64,000 bases of DNA from the NCBI RefSeq assembly GCF_000214215.1, contig NC_015559.1:2467001-2531000 (forward strand). The letters run 5' to 3'. Within the stretch, counting starts at the first letter, position 1. Every line of letters begins with the position of its first letter. The notes beneath the pieces are model-generated. The model did not search any database, was not told the origin of the DNA, and worked only from the letters and a program-made list of their open reading frames with translations. The stretch is from Marinomonas posidonica IVIA-Po-181. GTDB lineage: Bacteria > Pseudomonadota > Gammaproteobacteria > Pseudomonadales > Marinomonadaceae. Both the position numbers and the translations under genes were made by a program. Positions 1 to 9,470 of the stretch are shown piece after piece.

Positions 1-500
1 CACGGGTAGTCAGAGAAGGTTTAAAAGTCAGTTCTCCCTTAATTGATGACCCAGCCGTGGTGGGGTATTTTTTTGATTTTATTGAGCAAAAAAACATTGT
101 GGAATACCACTTATACACAGAATCAAGCCCAGCATCACTAGATTTTTTACTGCTAGACGAACAGGGGAAACGCCATAGACTACTGTTACTAAACAAAGAA
201 GATATAAAGGCTCATAGGGACGTGGCTGCAGATGCAGGGGCGCCAGACGCCTTGCTTAAAACATTAGACAGCTTATCGAGCATCCCTTTATTTCCAAGTT
301 TAGACGGTTTTTATCATCCTGATATGACATCAGACTGGCAAAATCATTTCTACCCAAGCACCAAAATCCATGGACAGGAAGACTACCTAGCCACCTTTAT
401 TCAGGAAACAGCCCCCTTCCCCAAACAAACAGAACAAAGCGTTTCTCTGCAAGAATATTTACAAGGCAATATGGCTACAACCAGTAGCAGTACCAGCTGA
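1..500 (+). CDS. C-terminal part of a response-regulator-like protein (5' end outside window)
   Basis: The reading frame is open from position 3 to the stop at 498-500, so the gene enters from the left; a GTG at 57 is probably internal. The visible 166 residues resemble, from memory, the C-terminal output region that follows a receiver domain in some Pseudomonas/Oceanospirillales regulators (pattern: YFFDFIEQKNIVEYHL, then a short 'LLLDEQGKRHRLLL' strand pair, then DAGAPDALLKTL). No DNA-binding helix-turn-helix is visible. The receiver domain, if present, lies before the window, so the assignment is tentative. It is convergent with cqsA, 92 bp from its stop. Confidence 0.45.
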   Translation, partial: RVVREGLKVSSPLIDDPAVVGYFFDFIEQKNIVEYHLYTESSPASLDFLLLDEQGKRHRLLLLNKEDIKAHRDVAADAGAPDALLKTLDSLSSIPLFPSLDGFYHPDMTSDWQNHFYPSTKIHGQEDYLATFIQETAPFPKQTEQSVSLQEYLQGNMATTSSSTS

Positions 501-592
501 AAATAAGGGGGCCAATAGCCCCCGAAGTAAAGGATCAAGCAGAACAAAATCCTTTGTGAAACATTATTTTACAATACCTAATCAATATCAAA

Positions 593-1810
593 CTATGAGA
601 CCTGCTGAAAAGACAAAGATGATTTGTAGGTAGAACGCCACTTGTTCAATCCTACCTCCTCTCTAATCCCCTTAAACACCTCAACAACCTGTTCTAATTG
701 ACTACCTGTTAGGCCTGCATTGACAGATAAGCGTACCAAGGCTCGATTTTTAGCGGTTGCAGGCGCACAGAATACCGAGCCAAACACATCCCTCGACTCT
801 AAGGCATCTTTTAACACTGTGGTTTGCCTCTCTGACCCTGCTTCAAGGCCAATGATTTGGGATTGGGATGCATCGACGTTGTACCCCAAATTGCTTAATG
901 CTTGCCTAAGGTAGTCCGCATTACGCCACAATTGATCGCGCCTATCGTCTGCACGGATAATCAAATCTAAGGTGGCATTCAAGCCAGCAATTTCATAAGA
1001 CAATAGGCCAGAACTAAAAATAGAGGGATTGGCTGTGCATTTAAAATAGTCCGCAAAGCCTTTAGGGCAGGTAATGATACCGGCACGACCAGCAAAGGCC
1101 TTGGCCAAGCTAGCAGTACGGAACATCACCTTATCCTGCAAACCGTACTCCACCACCAAACCTCTGCCCTGAGGTCCAAGCGTCCCCAAAGAATGGGACT
1201 CATCCACCAACAGCAGACAACCCTTCTCATAGGCCGCATCCACCAACGCCTTTAAAGGACAGACACTACCATTCGTACTATAAACAGAATCCACCATAAC
1301 CAAACCTGGACCATGACGTTCAATCAGTGACATTAGATGGTCGATATTATTATGACGAAATGAATAAACGGCCGCCTTACTAAAGTGTGTACCATCCCGC
1401 ATAGACATATGTGCCATCATATCAAGGTAAATAGGCACATCAGCTCCTTGTACAATTGCTTGTACCAAGCCTATATTAGCGTTATACCCAGATTGACACA
1501 GCACTGCCTCTTCAGAGCCCATAAAATCCGCCATGCGCTGTTCAAAATTGAGCTGCGCATTATCGCCGTGCAGATAAACAGAAGACATTATTATCATATT
1601 ATCGAAGCTTGCTAACTCCTTCCTTTGGGCAGCAAGAATCTTAGAATGATTCGCTAAGGCAAGGTAGTCATTACTAATCAACTTAAGCGACGATGATGTA
1701 GGATTAAGACCATGTAAAGGATTTCGTCCTCCTAATTGCTCACAGCGTTGCACATGTGCATTCACTTTTTCGGCTAGGTAATGGGGATAATTATTGCGTT
1801 TGAATATCAT
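593..1810 (-). CDS. cqsA: CqsA-like alpha-hydroxyketone autoinducer synthase (PLP-dependent)
   Basis: Fold-type I PLP enzyme of the alpha-oxoamine synthase family, very close in layout to Vibrio CqsA, which condenses an acyl-CoA with an amino-acid-derived substrate to make CAI-1 type autoinducers. Visible landmarks: ISNDYLALANH near residue 45, VDESHSLGTLGPQG (PLP-binding Asp about 203, His about 206) and TASLAKAFAGRAG with the Schiff-base Lys near 237, the same place as in V. cholerae CqsA. The C-terminal SQIIGLEAGSER and DVFGSVFCAPAT are CqsA-like. I chose the ATG at 1810 because AGGAGA lies just upstream; a frame reaching 1897 adds a non-conserved hydrophobic tail. No cqsS-like kinase is visible next to it; the neighbour is a response-regulator-like gene. 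KBL or serine palmitoyltransferase are less likely. Confidence 0.85.
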   Translation of the reverse strand: MIFKRNNYPHYLAEKVNAHVQRCEQLGGRNPLHGLNPTSSSLKLISNDYLALANHSKILAAQRKELASFDNMIIMSSVYLHGDNAQLNFEQRMADFMGSEEAVLCQSGYNANIGLVQAIVQGADVPIYLDMMAHMSMRDGTHFSKAAVYSFRHNNIDHLMSLIERHGPGLVMVDSVYSTNGSVCPLKALVDAAYEKGCLLLVDESHSLGTLGPQGRGLVVEYGLQDKVMFRTASLAKAFAGRAGIITCPKGFADYFKCTANPSIFSSGLLSYEIAGLNATLDLIIRADDRRDQLWRNADYLRQALSNLGYNVDASQSQIIGLEAGSERQTTVLKDALESRDVFGSVFCAPATAKNRALVRLSVNAGLTGSQLEQVVEVFKGIREEVGLNKWRSTYKSSLSFQQVS

Positions 1811-2324
1811 GAATTTTCTCCTAATGCCGTTTGGCATCAATGTTTTGAATGGCTCAAAAAAGAGAAAAAAAGCCTTCATAAAATTGCAAAACCACATCGC
1901 GATTTTCTCATCAAAATTCAGATGAACAACGAATCAAATTGCCATATTTATCACTCAATATCCGTAAATTTTCATCCTGACCTCTTGTTACCAAAAGCAA
2001 TAAGAAAACATATTAAGACTGGCTAGCACGGTCTGAATACTCCTTTCCAATTTTCCGAGAGATCATGATCTCCATAAGAGACCACGATTTCATTGTAAGG
2101 AAAAATGGACATAGGCAATGAGAAGACTTGTAACAAAATTTTATAGAACGGGTACTTCTATCACGCGATAAAGCACACCTACGATACGGCCTGTCAATAA
2201 CCGGTTTGAAAGACAGACATTAGTTAACTAAAAGGTTACGTAAAATTAAATAACATCAAATTTATTAAACCTTTTCGGCTCGGCATTCTCTGTTTATCTG
2301 TATCTATTTTTAAGAGAGAATGCC
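1811..2324. promoter_or_regulatory. Divergent promoter region between cqsA and the aminotransferase gene, with a 14-bp palindrome
   Basis: This 514-bp gene-free stretch separates two divergently transcribed genes and must hold both promoters. The only strong symmetry I see is a perfect palindrome, GAGATCATGATCTC, at 2059-2072, a plausible operator for an unidentified dimeric regulator. I could not assign -35/-10 boxes with confidence. Confidence 0.4.
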
Positions 2325-3662
2325 ATGAGCCATATCGCTAAAACCAACCTAACTCAAGCTCAGCTTGATGCCCATTGGATGGCCTACACAGGCAACCGTG
2401 AATTTAAAAAAGATCCTCGCATTATTAGCACAGCATCAGGCCACTATTACACCGATGCCGATGGCCGCCAGATCTTTGATGGCCTGTCTGGCCTTTGGAC
2501 CTGTGGATTAGGACACAGCGTACCGGCCATCAACGAGGCGGTAGCCAATCAAGTCAAAACGCTAGACTACTCCCCTGCGTTTCAATTTGGCCACGAAAAA
2601 TCTTTCCAATTGGCGGAGAAAATCAGCGATTTTATGCCTGCAGGTTTGAACCGTGTTTTCTTTACAGGGTCAGGTTCAGAGTCCGTGGATACGGCGCTAA
2701 AAGTAGCGCGAGCCTATTGGCGTAAGAAGGGCTTGGGTACGAAAACGAAGTTCATCGGACGTGCCAAAGGCTACCATGGTGCTGGTATTTCCGGTTTCAG
2801 TGTCGGTGGCATTCCGGCAAACCGAATTTTATATGGACAAGGATTAGAATCTTATCATTTGCCGCATACTCAAGTGCCTGGCACAGAATTTAGCAAAGGC
2901 ATGGCAGACACGGGTAAGGAACGAGCAGAAGACCTGCTAAACATGATTGCCATGCATGATGCCTCTAACATCGCCGCCGTCATTGTCGAGCCTATGTCTG
3001 GTTCAGCTGGTGTGATCGTACCACCAAAAGGCTATCTACAACGTTTGAGAGAAATTTGTGACCAACACAACATCCTTTTGATTTTTGATGAAGTCATTAC
3101 CGCATTCGGCCGTATGGGCGCGCAATCTGGCTCTGAAGCTTTTGGCGTCACCCCGGATGTCATTACCATGGCGAAACAGGTTACCAATGGTGTGATTCCC
3201 ATGGGGGCAGCGGTATTTAAACAGGAAATTTACGACACCTTCATGGACACGGGTGGAGCGGATTACATGTTGGAAATTCCCCATGGCTACACTTATTCCG
3301 CTCATCCTATTGCCTGTGCGGCGGGTTTAGCGTCTTTAGAAACCATTCGTTCTCAAGGGCTGATTGAAAGAGTCAATCAAATGAGTCCAGTATGGGAAAA
3401 ATACGTTCACTCCCTAAAAGGCGCAAGCGATGCCATTACGGACATTCGTAACTATGGTTTTGCCGCAGGTATTACCCTAGCCGCTGTTGACGGAGAACCT
3501 GCCAAGCGCCCTTACCAAATCGCCATGTCCATGTGGGATAAAGGCTATTATGTGCGCTATGGTGGCGACACTATTCAACTGGCTCCTCCCTTTACAACAG
3601 AGGAATCCGAAATGAGCAGTCTAATTGACGCGCTAGGAGAAAGTATAAAGAAATTCGGCTAA
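2325..3662 (+). CDS. Omega-amino acid (beta-alanine):pyruvate aminotransferase, class III
   Basis: A 445-residue class-III PLP aminotransferase. GSGSES (115-120) binds the cofactor phosphate, GYHGA (149-153) follows, IFDEVITAFGR (253-263) carries the PLP-binding Asp255, and MAKQVTNG holds the Schiff-base Lys284. The N-terminus (LDAHWMAYTGNREFKKDPR) and SPAFQFGH are typical of the beta-alanine/omega-amino acid:pyruvate subgroup, which makes malonate semialdehyde and alanine. The ATG at 2325 follows AGAGAGAA. It is monocistronic, followed by a hairpin at 3684-3729. A role in polyamine, GABA or taurine breakdown cannot be separated from beta-alanine use by sequence alone. Confidence 0.88.
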   Translation: MSHIAKTNLTQAQLDAHWMAYTGNREFKKDPRIISTASGHYYTDADGRQIFDGLSGLWTCGLGHSVPAINEAVANQVKTLDYSPAFQFGHEKSFQLAEKISDFMPAGLNRVFFTGSGSESVDTALKVARAYWRKKGLGTKTKFIGRAKGYHGAGISGFSVGGIPANRILYGQGLESYHLPHTQVPGTEFSKGMADTGKERAEDLLNMIAMHDASNIAAVIVEPMSGSAGVIVPPKGYLQRLREICDQHNILLIFDEVITAFGRMGAQSGSEAFGVTPDVITMAKQVTNGVIPMGAAVFKQEIYDTFMDTGGADYMLEIPHGYTYSAHPIACAAGLASLETIRSQGLIERVNQMSPVWEKYVHSLKGASDAITDIRNYGFAAGITLAAVDGEPAKRPYQIAMSMWDKGYYVRYGGDTIQLAPPFTTEESEMSSLIDALGESIKKFG

Positions 3663-3683
3663 ATTCGCTGAAATCGCATCAAA

Positions 3684-3729
3684 AAATCAATAGGTTGAAT
3701 ATTCTAACCTTCTTTCAATCTATTGATTT
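3684..3729 (+). terminator. Hairpin terminator after the aminotransferase gene
   Basis: AAATCAATAG (3684-3693) pairs with CTATTGATTT (3720-3729), with further pairing of GTTGAA with TTCAAT inside. It lies 22 bp after the stop. There is no clear U-run on the plus strand, so it may be a weak terminator or a 3'-stabilising structure. Confidence 0.5.
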
Positions 3730-3816
3730 CGACTCCTTCCTTCCTGAAATCACATGCATTATACTGTTGGTAATAGCATCACTGGCGACATCTCATAGTT
3801 AAGAAAGGAATGACCC

Positions 3817-4143
3817 ATGTCTATTACCCAATCACCTTATGTCCGCTGTTTTTGGACGGGTTCTTTATACCTTACCAATGGTAAGGTTATGCCAATTCAT
3901 TGCACCCACATTTCAACCAACATGATTGAAGTGGAAGCCCCGACCGGGCTGGAAGGTTCAAAAATGGTAAAACTGGAACTCAAGGCCATGCACGAAGGAG
4001 ATCGAAAGCTGATTAAGGTTTTATGCGATCCGGATCTCGATATTTTCAACGAACACAATAAACACTACATCAAACTCAAGTACCACACTATTTCTGACCA
4101 AGATGTGGCTTTTATTAGAGAGTTTGTTGATGCACACGATTAA
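3817..4143 (+). CDS. Small conserved hypothetical protein, possibly PilZ-like
   Basis: A 108-residue soluble protein with AAGAAAGGA upstream of its ATG. It is rich in predicted beta strands in the first 85 residues (CFWTGSLYLTNGKVMPIHCTHIS, KMVKLELKAM, YIKLKYHTIS), ending in a helix (DVAFIREFVDAH). The overall layout and length recall stand-alone PilZ-fold proteins, but I do not see the c-di-GMP-binding RxxxR motif, so this is only a fold guess. It stands alone between two terminators, with no contextual clue to function. Confidence 0.6.
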   Translation: MSITQSPYVRCFWTGSLYLTNGKVMPIHCTHISTNMIEVEAPTGLEGSKMVKLELKAMHEGDRKLIKVLCDPDLDIFNEHNKHYIKLKYHTISDQDVAFIREFVDAHD

Positions 4144-4198
4144 CGAATCAGAAAAAGCAAATCACTCAGCCGACTTCCCTCATAAAAAGCTCACAAAA

Positions 4199-4228
4199 AA
4201 ACCACAAAGGCCAATGCCTTTGTGGTTT
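4199..4228. terminator. Bidirectional terminator between convergent genes
   Basis: A perfect 13-bp stem, AAACCACAAAGGC (4199-4211) with GCCTTTGTGGTTT (4216-4228), around a CAAT loop. On the minus strand the stem runs into a T tract, so it should stop the ribokinase/nucleoside-hydrolase operon as well as the upstream plus-strand gene. Confidence 0.85.
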
Positions 4229-4271
4229 ATTCAACGACCAGCTTACCGCTAATATCCTATCACTTTCGTTA

Positions 4272-5213
4272 TCAAGATAACGTGGTTTCAAACAATTTTA
4301 ATAATTTGTCACTGTCCACTTCCATGCACACTTGCGTCATGGGTACATCTGTCCAATGTGGCTCAGGAAAGGTCATGCCTTCAGGTGCAAAGATGGTTTG
4401 ACCAATACCAATGCCTTCACAAGCAACGCGCACTGCACCCAGCTCAACACCGAAGATACTCGGCTCCATAAGGTAGGCTATGGTAGAAGCATCGTGGAAG
4501 TAACAACCTTCCATATCAAACCGGCTACTGTAGAAGTTAATGTAATGTTGTGCACAGTCGTACAAGAACCCCCCCTCAGTTGGATTGGCTTCACGAATAC
4601 GCTCTAGTACCGTATTACCCAATAGCACTTGATGTGTCACATCCAAGCCAATCATGGTCACTTGCCAAGACGCTGTGAAAACCTTATCCGCCGCATGTGG
4701 GTCGTTCATGATGTTCGCTTCTGCAACAGGTGATACATTACCGTATTCAATCGCAGTTCCCCCCATCAACACCACTTCATCCACTAGATTAGCGACTTCA
4801 GGGTCTAACTCTAAGGCTTTCGCTAAATTCCCTAAAGGACCAAGTGCCACAATGGTCACTTCACCTGGGTTGGCTCGTACTGCGTCAACAATAAACTGCG
4901 CTGCACTTTGCTCAACGGCTTGACCTTGTGGTGCTGGCCAATCGATATTACCAAACCCATCCGCACCATGAACAAAGTCAGGGTGGGGACGAGGCGCGAT
5001 CACGCTCGGTACCGCAACGCCTTTTGCTACCGGTACATCAACCTTAGCAATTTCCGTGAGTGTGATGGCATTTTGTGTTGCCAGATCCACTGATACATTA
5101 CCAAAGGTTGTGGTCAACCCAAGCACCTCTAACTGTGGCGCTTGGAAAGCAAAGAAAATCGCCATAGCGTCATCAATGCCAGGATCCGTATCAATAATAA
5201 TTTTACGAGCCAT
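4272..5213 (-). CDS. Inosine-uridine preferring nucleoside hydrolase family protein
   Basis: A 313-residue enzyme that cleaves the N-glycosidic bond of ribonucleosides to free base and ribose. The N-terminal IIIDTDPGIDDAMAI is the calcium-binding family signature; GLTTTFGNV, HGADGFGN and VALGPLGNLAKALE are also typical, and the conserved HDAST stretch is near the C-terminus. The start was set at the ATG at 5213, preceded by GAGGAA; a longer frame to 5252 overlaps the upstream ribokinase stop. It lies 22 bp downstream of ribokinase in one operon, so freed ribose can be phosphorylated at once. Base specificity cannot be read from the sequence. Confidence 0.9.
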   Translation of the reverse strand: MARKIIIDTDPGIDDAMAIFFAFQAPQLEVLGLTTTFGNVSVDLATQNAITLTEIAKVDVPVAKGVAVPSVIAPRPHPDFVHGADGFGNIDWPAPQGQAVEQSAAQFIVDAVRANPGEVTIVALGPLGNLAKALELDPEVANLVDEVVLMGGTAIEYGNVSPVAEANIMNDPHAADKVFTASWQVTMIGLDVTHQVLLGNTVLERIREANPTEGGFLYDCAQHYINFYSSRFDMEGCYFHDASTIAYLMEPSIFGVELGAVRVACEGIGIGQTIFAPEGMTFPEPHWTDVPMTQVCMEVDSDKLLKLFETTLS

Positions 5214-5235
5214 ATCGCCTGTTCCTCTTTTTAAA

Positions 5236-6129
5236 CTAGTCATGCTGAGCAAGAAATGCTGTGACTTCCTGCTGAGTTGGTATGGATGAAGCCGCTCCTA
5301 AACGGGTAACGCATATTGCCGAAGCAGCACAAGCACGTCGGATGGACTCAGCCATGCCTTGGCCTTGCATCATGGCCGACAAACAAAAACCAATAAAGGT
5401 ATCGCCAGCCGCCGTGGTATCAACGGCATTCACGGAAAATGCCGCAACTTGGAGGCGTTCTTCACCATTGAAATAACATACACCCGCCTTGCCTAATGTC
5501 ATCAGTACCGCCAAATCAGGGTAAGCTTTCGGAAAAGCAGCAAGGGTACTGTCGATGTCAGGTGTGCCAATTAAGTCCATCGCCTCAACTTCATTAACGA
5601 TCAGTAAATCTACTAGGCCAAGCAATTTTTTGGTCAGAGCAATGTTCATTGGCGCTGGATTAAAGGCGACTTTCACTCCCTGCTGCTGCGCTTTCTTCAT
5701 CACATATTCAATGAGATTGGTCTCATTTTGCAACAACACCCAATCACCCTGCTGAGCATTCTCCAACACCTGATCCACCTGCTCTTCTGTTAAAGCATGG
5801 TTCGCACCTTGGTAAAGAATAATCGAATTTTCTGCTTCTTTCGTCAGCTGAATAATCGCGTGCCCCGTCGGCACATCAATTTGTCGGATCAAACTGGTGT
5901 CGACCCCCAAAGACTGCAACTGTGTCACCACACTTTGATCGGTATGGTGAATCGCCCCTACGTGTTTTACCTCAGCACCCGCTTTTGCCAAGGCAACGGA
6001 CTGATTCGCGCCCTTCCCCCCGAGCAAACACTGGTAATGGTCTGAAGCCATGGTTTCACCAGGTCGAACGAAATGGTCTAACTGATAGAGGTGGTCGAGA
6101 TTAATCGAACCAACATTATAAATTGTCAT
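5236..6129 (-). CDS. rbsK: Ribokinase
   Basis: A 297-residue PfkB-family sugar kinase. VGSINLDHLY and LLGGKGANQSVALAKAG form the N-terminal ribose-binding signature; the catalytic region is VNAVDTTAAGDTFIGF near residue 245, with the anion-hole and base Asp of this family. It converts ribose to ribose-5-phosphate. The ATG at 6129 has AAGGA upstream; another ATG at 6138 has no usable ribosome-binding site. It is the first gene of a two-gene salvage operon with the nucleoside hydrolase; no ribose transporter lies nearby. Confidence 0.9.
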   Translation of the reverse strand: MTIYNVGSINLDHLYQLDHFVRPGETMASDHYQCLLGGKGANQSVALAKAGAEVKHVGAIHHTDQSVVTQLQSLGVDTSLIRQIDVPTGHAIIQLTKEAENSIILYQGANHALTEEQVDQVLENAQQGDWVLLQNETNLIEYVMKKAQQQGVKVAFNPAPMNIALTKKLLGLVDLLIVNEVEAMDLIGTPDIDSTLAAFPKAYPDLAVLMTLGKAGVCYFNGEERLQVAAFSVNAVDTTAAGDTFIGFCLSAMMQGQGMAESIRRACAASAICVTRLGAASSIPTQQEVTAFLAQHD

Positions 6130-6273
6130 ATTGCCCATCCTTCTGGGTGGCACAAAGCCAAACACTTGGCCCATTTTTTATTCGCTGCCAAGAGTGTACG
6201 ATAAAAAGCGTCACTCGTCGGCGTTATCAATGGATAAATTAACAAATTTTGACCGATTGGACAAAACATAAAA

Positions 6274-6304
6274 AAACGCTCAATCCGAATTGGAAGGAGC
6301 GTTT
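6274..6304 (-). terminator. Rho-independent terminator of argG
   Basis: AAACGCTC (6274-6281) pairs with GAGCGTTT (6297-6304). Read on the minus strand, the stem is followed by a T run, and it lies just downstream of the argG stop. Confidence 0.8.
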
Positions 6305-6335
6305 CTTAGAAACACTAATAAAACAATATTAGTCT

Positions 6336-7565
6336 TTACTTTTTATCTAAAAAGCCACGGCCTTTTTGTGCCGCGATGCGCATGCGCAACGCATTCAATT
6401 TAATGAAGCCAGCCGCATCTTTCTGGTCGTATGCACCGGCATCGTCTTCGAATGTGGCCACAGAGCTATCGAACAAGCTGTTTGGTGATTGACGACCAAC
6501 CACTTCAACATTGCCTTTGTACAATTTCAGACGCACGGTACCGTTAACGTGTTCTTGAGATGTGTCGATCAAGGCTTGCATCATACGACGCTCTTCAGAC
6601 CACCAAAAACCGTTGTAAATGATCTTAGCGTAACGAGGCATCATTTCATCTTTCAAATGCGCTGCTTCACGGTCAAGGGTAATGGACTCAATCGCACGGT
6701 GTGCTTTCATCATGATGGTGCCACCAGGTGTTTCGTAACAGCCACGGGCTTTCATACCAACAAAACGGTTTTCAACGATATCAACACGGCCAATGCCGTT
6801 CTCGCCACCAATCTTGTTCAACGTTGCCAAGATTGTCGCAGGTGACATGGCTTCGCCATTGATAGAAATTGGGTCGCCTTTTTCGTAACCGATTTCCAAG
6901 TAAGTCGCTTCGTTTGGAGCTTCTTCAGGAGACACAGACCAGCGCCACATGTCCGCTTCGGCTTCGGCCCAAGGATCTTCCAGCATGTCACCTTCATAAG
7001 AAATGTGAAGCAGGTTAGCATCCATTGAGTATGGGGATTTTTTCTTTTTGTTAGAAAAATCAACTGGGATTTTGTGCTCTTCACAATACGCCATTAGGGT
7101 TTCACGAGACGTTAAGTCCCACTCACGCCAAGGTGCAATCACTTTAACACCTGGTTTAAGAGCATAAGCGCCTAATTCAAAACGAACTTGGTCATTACCT
7201 TTACCCGTCGCACCGTGAGAAATCGCATCAGCACCGGTTTCGTTAGCAATTTCAATCAAACGTTTTGCGATCAAAGGACGAGCAATTGACGTACCTAGTA
7301 GGTATTCGCCTTCATAAATGGTGTTTGCTCGGAACATAGGGAATACGAAGTCACGGACAAATTCTTCACGCAAATCTTCGATGTAGATTTCTTTAATACC
7401 CAACGCTTGAGCTTTCGCGCGAGCTGGTTCAACTTCTTCACCCTGCCCTAAGTCAGCGGTAAAGGTCACCACTTCACAGTTATACTCTTCTTGAAGCCAC
7501 TTCACGATTACGGAAGTATCCAGGCCGCCTGAATAGGCAAGCACTACCTTCTTCACGTCAGACAT
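6336..7565 (-). CDS. argG: Argininosuccinate synthase
   Basis: A 409-residue enzyme of arginine biosynthesis that joins citrulline and aspartate with [21 protein letters not shown] carries the PP-loop (SGGLDTS); [13 protein letters not shown] and [15 protein letters not shown] are classic family stretches, and the C-terminal half shows the usual tetramerisation region. The ATG at 7565 is used because GAGGAG precedes it and the family starts at this point; six extra residues in frame upstream are unlikely. It stands alone with its own terminator. No clear ArgR box was found in the upstream 190 bp. Confidence 0.97.
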   Translation of the reverse strand: MSDVKKVVLAYSGGLDTSVIVKWLQEEYNCEVVTFTADLGQGEEVEPARAKAQALGIKEIYIEDLREEFVRDFVFPMFRANTIYEGEYLLGTSIARPLIAKRLIEIANETGADAISHGATGKGNDQVRFELGAYALKPGVKVIAPWREWDLTSRETLMAYCEEHKIPVDFSNKKKKSPYSMDANLLHISYEGDMLEDPWAEAEADMWRWSVSPEEAPNEATYLEIGYEKGDPISINGEAMSPATILATLNKIGGENGIGRVDIVENRFVGMKARGCYETPGGTIMMKAHRAIESITLDREAAHLKDEMMPRYAKIIYNGFWWSEERRMMQALIDTSQEHVNGTVRLKLYKGNVEVVGRQSPNSLFDSSVATFEDDAGAYDQKDAAGFIKLNALRMRIAAQKGRGFLDKK

Positions 7566-7687
7566 TATTTCTATTCTCCTCAACGAGCTCGCGCTCCCAC
7601 GCCAATACTTTCAATCCAGTACACGGCGGCGCAAATAATTAAAAAAAGGGCTGTAAGTTTAAATTTTCGCTACTGGCTTAGCAAGTA

Positions 7688-7720
7688 AAAAGCCTTATTT
7701 CACGAGAAAATAAGGCTTTT
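7688..7720. terminator. Terminator downstream of motY
   Basis: AAAAGCCTTATTT (7688-7700) and AAATAAGGCTTTT (7708-7720) form a perfect 13-bp stem with a 7-nt loop. It lies 36 bp beyond the motY stop and, on the minus strand, continues into TTTTT-rich sequence. Confidence 0.85.
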
Positions 7721-7755
7721 AGAAGAGAAATCGAATGACGCCATAATGCGGCTGA

Positions 7756-8682
7756 CTAATTGATGTCGTTTTTTTCCAAACGAATGGTCACCCGTCGGTT
7801 ACGCTCACGACCTTGTGCATTATTATTGCTGGTCGATGGGTAACGCTCGCCGTGATAACGAGAAATAATCTTACCCGCGGCAACGCCTTTTTCTAATAAA
7901 TAGGCGGTGACTTTTTCCGCTCGAATTTTCGACAGCTCACGGTTATCTCGACGTGAGCCTATGTTGTCGGTATGGCCATCGATGTAGATGTATTCAACAC
8001 TAGGGTCAGACGACACATACAGAGCCACCAAATCCAAACGAGCTTTAATTCGCTCTGTTAAATTGACACCATTTAAAGGGAATAAAGCCGCAGTACGGGC
8101 AATTTGATCGTAATTCACCGGCAACAGAGTGGATAAACAACGGCGAAATTCATTATAAGCCGGAGCAAAATTGATGTTTGATAAGCCGACTTCAACGGTT
8201 TCTTTGCTGTTTTCCCAAGCACGTCCCGCCACAACAGGATGACGTCCACGGTCCAAACTGGTCAACATACGTTCTGCAACTTTACCGCCCACTTCCACCG
8301 TCAGTCCATAACCCGGATAGGGCAAAATATCCAATGTTTCAGGATTACTACCTGGAGACCAATCTGGCGCTTGCGAAATGATGTACACCTGACCCGGACC
8401 GAGTTTTTCATTTTTTGGCTGCAACACAAACTTCATCGGTTCGCCCGCTTCTTTAATAAATTGGCCTTCTCCATAATGCGGCACAGGATGTGTCAAACTA
8501 CAGGAAAAAATATCCCCTGATAGTAGCCATTCAGAATCGGTTATTCCGGACTGGTAATGAGTCAATGCCTGTGCCTGGTTAAAACTTAACCCGGCCGTCA
8601 GCAGAAACGTTGTACGAATTAGCAGTTGTTGGGCAATTCCCATTGAGACATCTCGTTCAAGCGTAATCAGTTGTGTTATCAT
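7756..8682 (-). CDS. motY: MotY-like OmpA-family protein of the sodium-driven flagellar motor
   Basis: A secreted protein with an N-terminal signal-like hydrophobic segment, a MotY-type N-terminal beta domain (SEWLLSGDIFSCSLTHPVPHYGEG, SQAPDWSPG, RGRHP) and a C-terminal OmpA peptidoglycan-binding domain (YIDGHTDNIGSRRDNRELSKIRAEKV, then SRYHGERYPS and GRERNRRVTIRL). In Vibrio, MotY forms the T-ring around the PomA/PomB stator, so a sodium-driven polar flagellum is implied. The start at 8682 has AGGA five bases upstream; an internal ATG at 8643 would give a more compact signal peptide. It is divergent from rnt. Confidence 0.88.
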   Translation of the reverse strand: MITQLITLERDVSMGIAQQLLIRTTFLLTAGLSFNQAQALTHYQSGITDSEWLLSGDIFSCSLTHPVPHYGEGQFIKEAGEPMKFVLQPKNEKLGPGQVYIISQAPDWSPGSNPETLDILPYPGYGLTVEVGGKVAERMLTSLDRGRHPVVAGRAWENSKETVEVGLSNINFAPAYNEFRRCLSTLLPVNYDQIARTAALFPLNGVNLTERIKARLDLVALYVSSDPSVEYIYIDGHTDNIGSRRDNRELSKIRAEKVTAYLLEKGVAAGKIISRYHGERYPSTSNNNAQGRERNRRVTIRLEKNDIN

Positions 8683-8736
8683 CCAATCCTATTGTACCGT
8701 TAATCTTATACAAGCGGCAGAATTAAGGACCTTCTT

Positions 8737-9405
8737 TTGTCAAACCATGAAATCAAAGATCGATTCCGCGGCTTCCTACCCGTAGTTATCGACGTCGAAA
8801 CCGCAGGCTTTAATCAAAAAACCGATGCATTGTTAGAAATGGCCGCCAGCATCCTCAGAATGGATGAAAATGGCGATCTCTACATACACGAAACCATCGG
8901 CTTTTTAATCAAACCCTTTGAAGGTGCTAACCTTGAAAAAGCCGCCTTAGATTTTACTGGCATTGATCCTTTTGAACCTGGCCGAGAAGACATTAGTGAG
9001 AACGAAGCCATTACTCAAATGTTCGCTAAGGTTCGCAAAGAACTGAAATCCGTTGGCTGTAAACGTGCGATTTTAGTGGGCCACAATGCAGCATTCGATC
9101 ATGGTTTTTTAAATGCCGCAATCGAACGCGCGGACATAAAGCGCAACCCATTCCACCCCTTCTCTAGTTTTGACACCGCCAGCTTAGCCGGTTTAGTGTT
9201 TGGACAAACTGTGTTAGCAAAAGCCTGTGAAGTGGCGTCCATTCCCTTTAGCAATTCGGAAGCACACTCCGCCAAATACGATACGGAAAAAACCGCTGAG
9301 TTGTTTTGTGAAATGGTGAATCGTTGGAAACGTCTTGGTGGCTGGCCGTTAATTGCCAATGAAACCGAAGATGATATGTCGGCGATTTTCAATTCTGGTC
9401 AATAA
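8737..9405 (+). CDS. rnt: Ribonuclease T
   Basis: A 222-residue DEDDh 3'-5' exoribonuclease that trims stable RNA 3' ends and the CCA of tRNA. The catalytic motifs are visible: VIDVETAGF (DED motif I), [16 protein letters not shown] (motif II) and [16 protein letters not shown] (the DEDDh His and Asp). RWKRLGGWP at the end is typical. The start is a TTG at 8737 with AAGGA seven bases upstream; no in-frame ATG precedes the conserved region, so this is a genuine non-ATG start. A 55-bp divergent promoter region is shared with motY. Confidence 0.95.
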   Translation: MSNHEIKDRFRGFLPVVIDVETAGFNQKTDALLEMAASILRMDENGDLYIHETIGFLIKPFEGANLEKAALDFTGIDPFEPGREDISENEAITQMFAKVRKELKSVGCKRAILVGHNAAFDHGFLNAAIERADIKRNPFHPFSSFDTASLAGLVFGQTVLAKACEVASIPFSNSEAHSAKYDTEKTAELFCEMVNRWKRLGGWPLIANETEDDMSAIFNSGQ

Positions 9406-9470
9406 GCACCATAATGAAACCCAATCGAAGCTTTTTACTGTCTTCGCTTCATTTTTAAGGGGGTTGCTAT

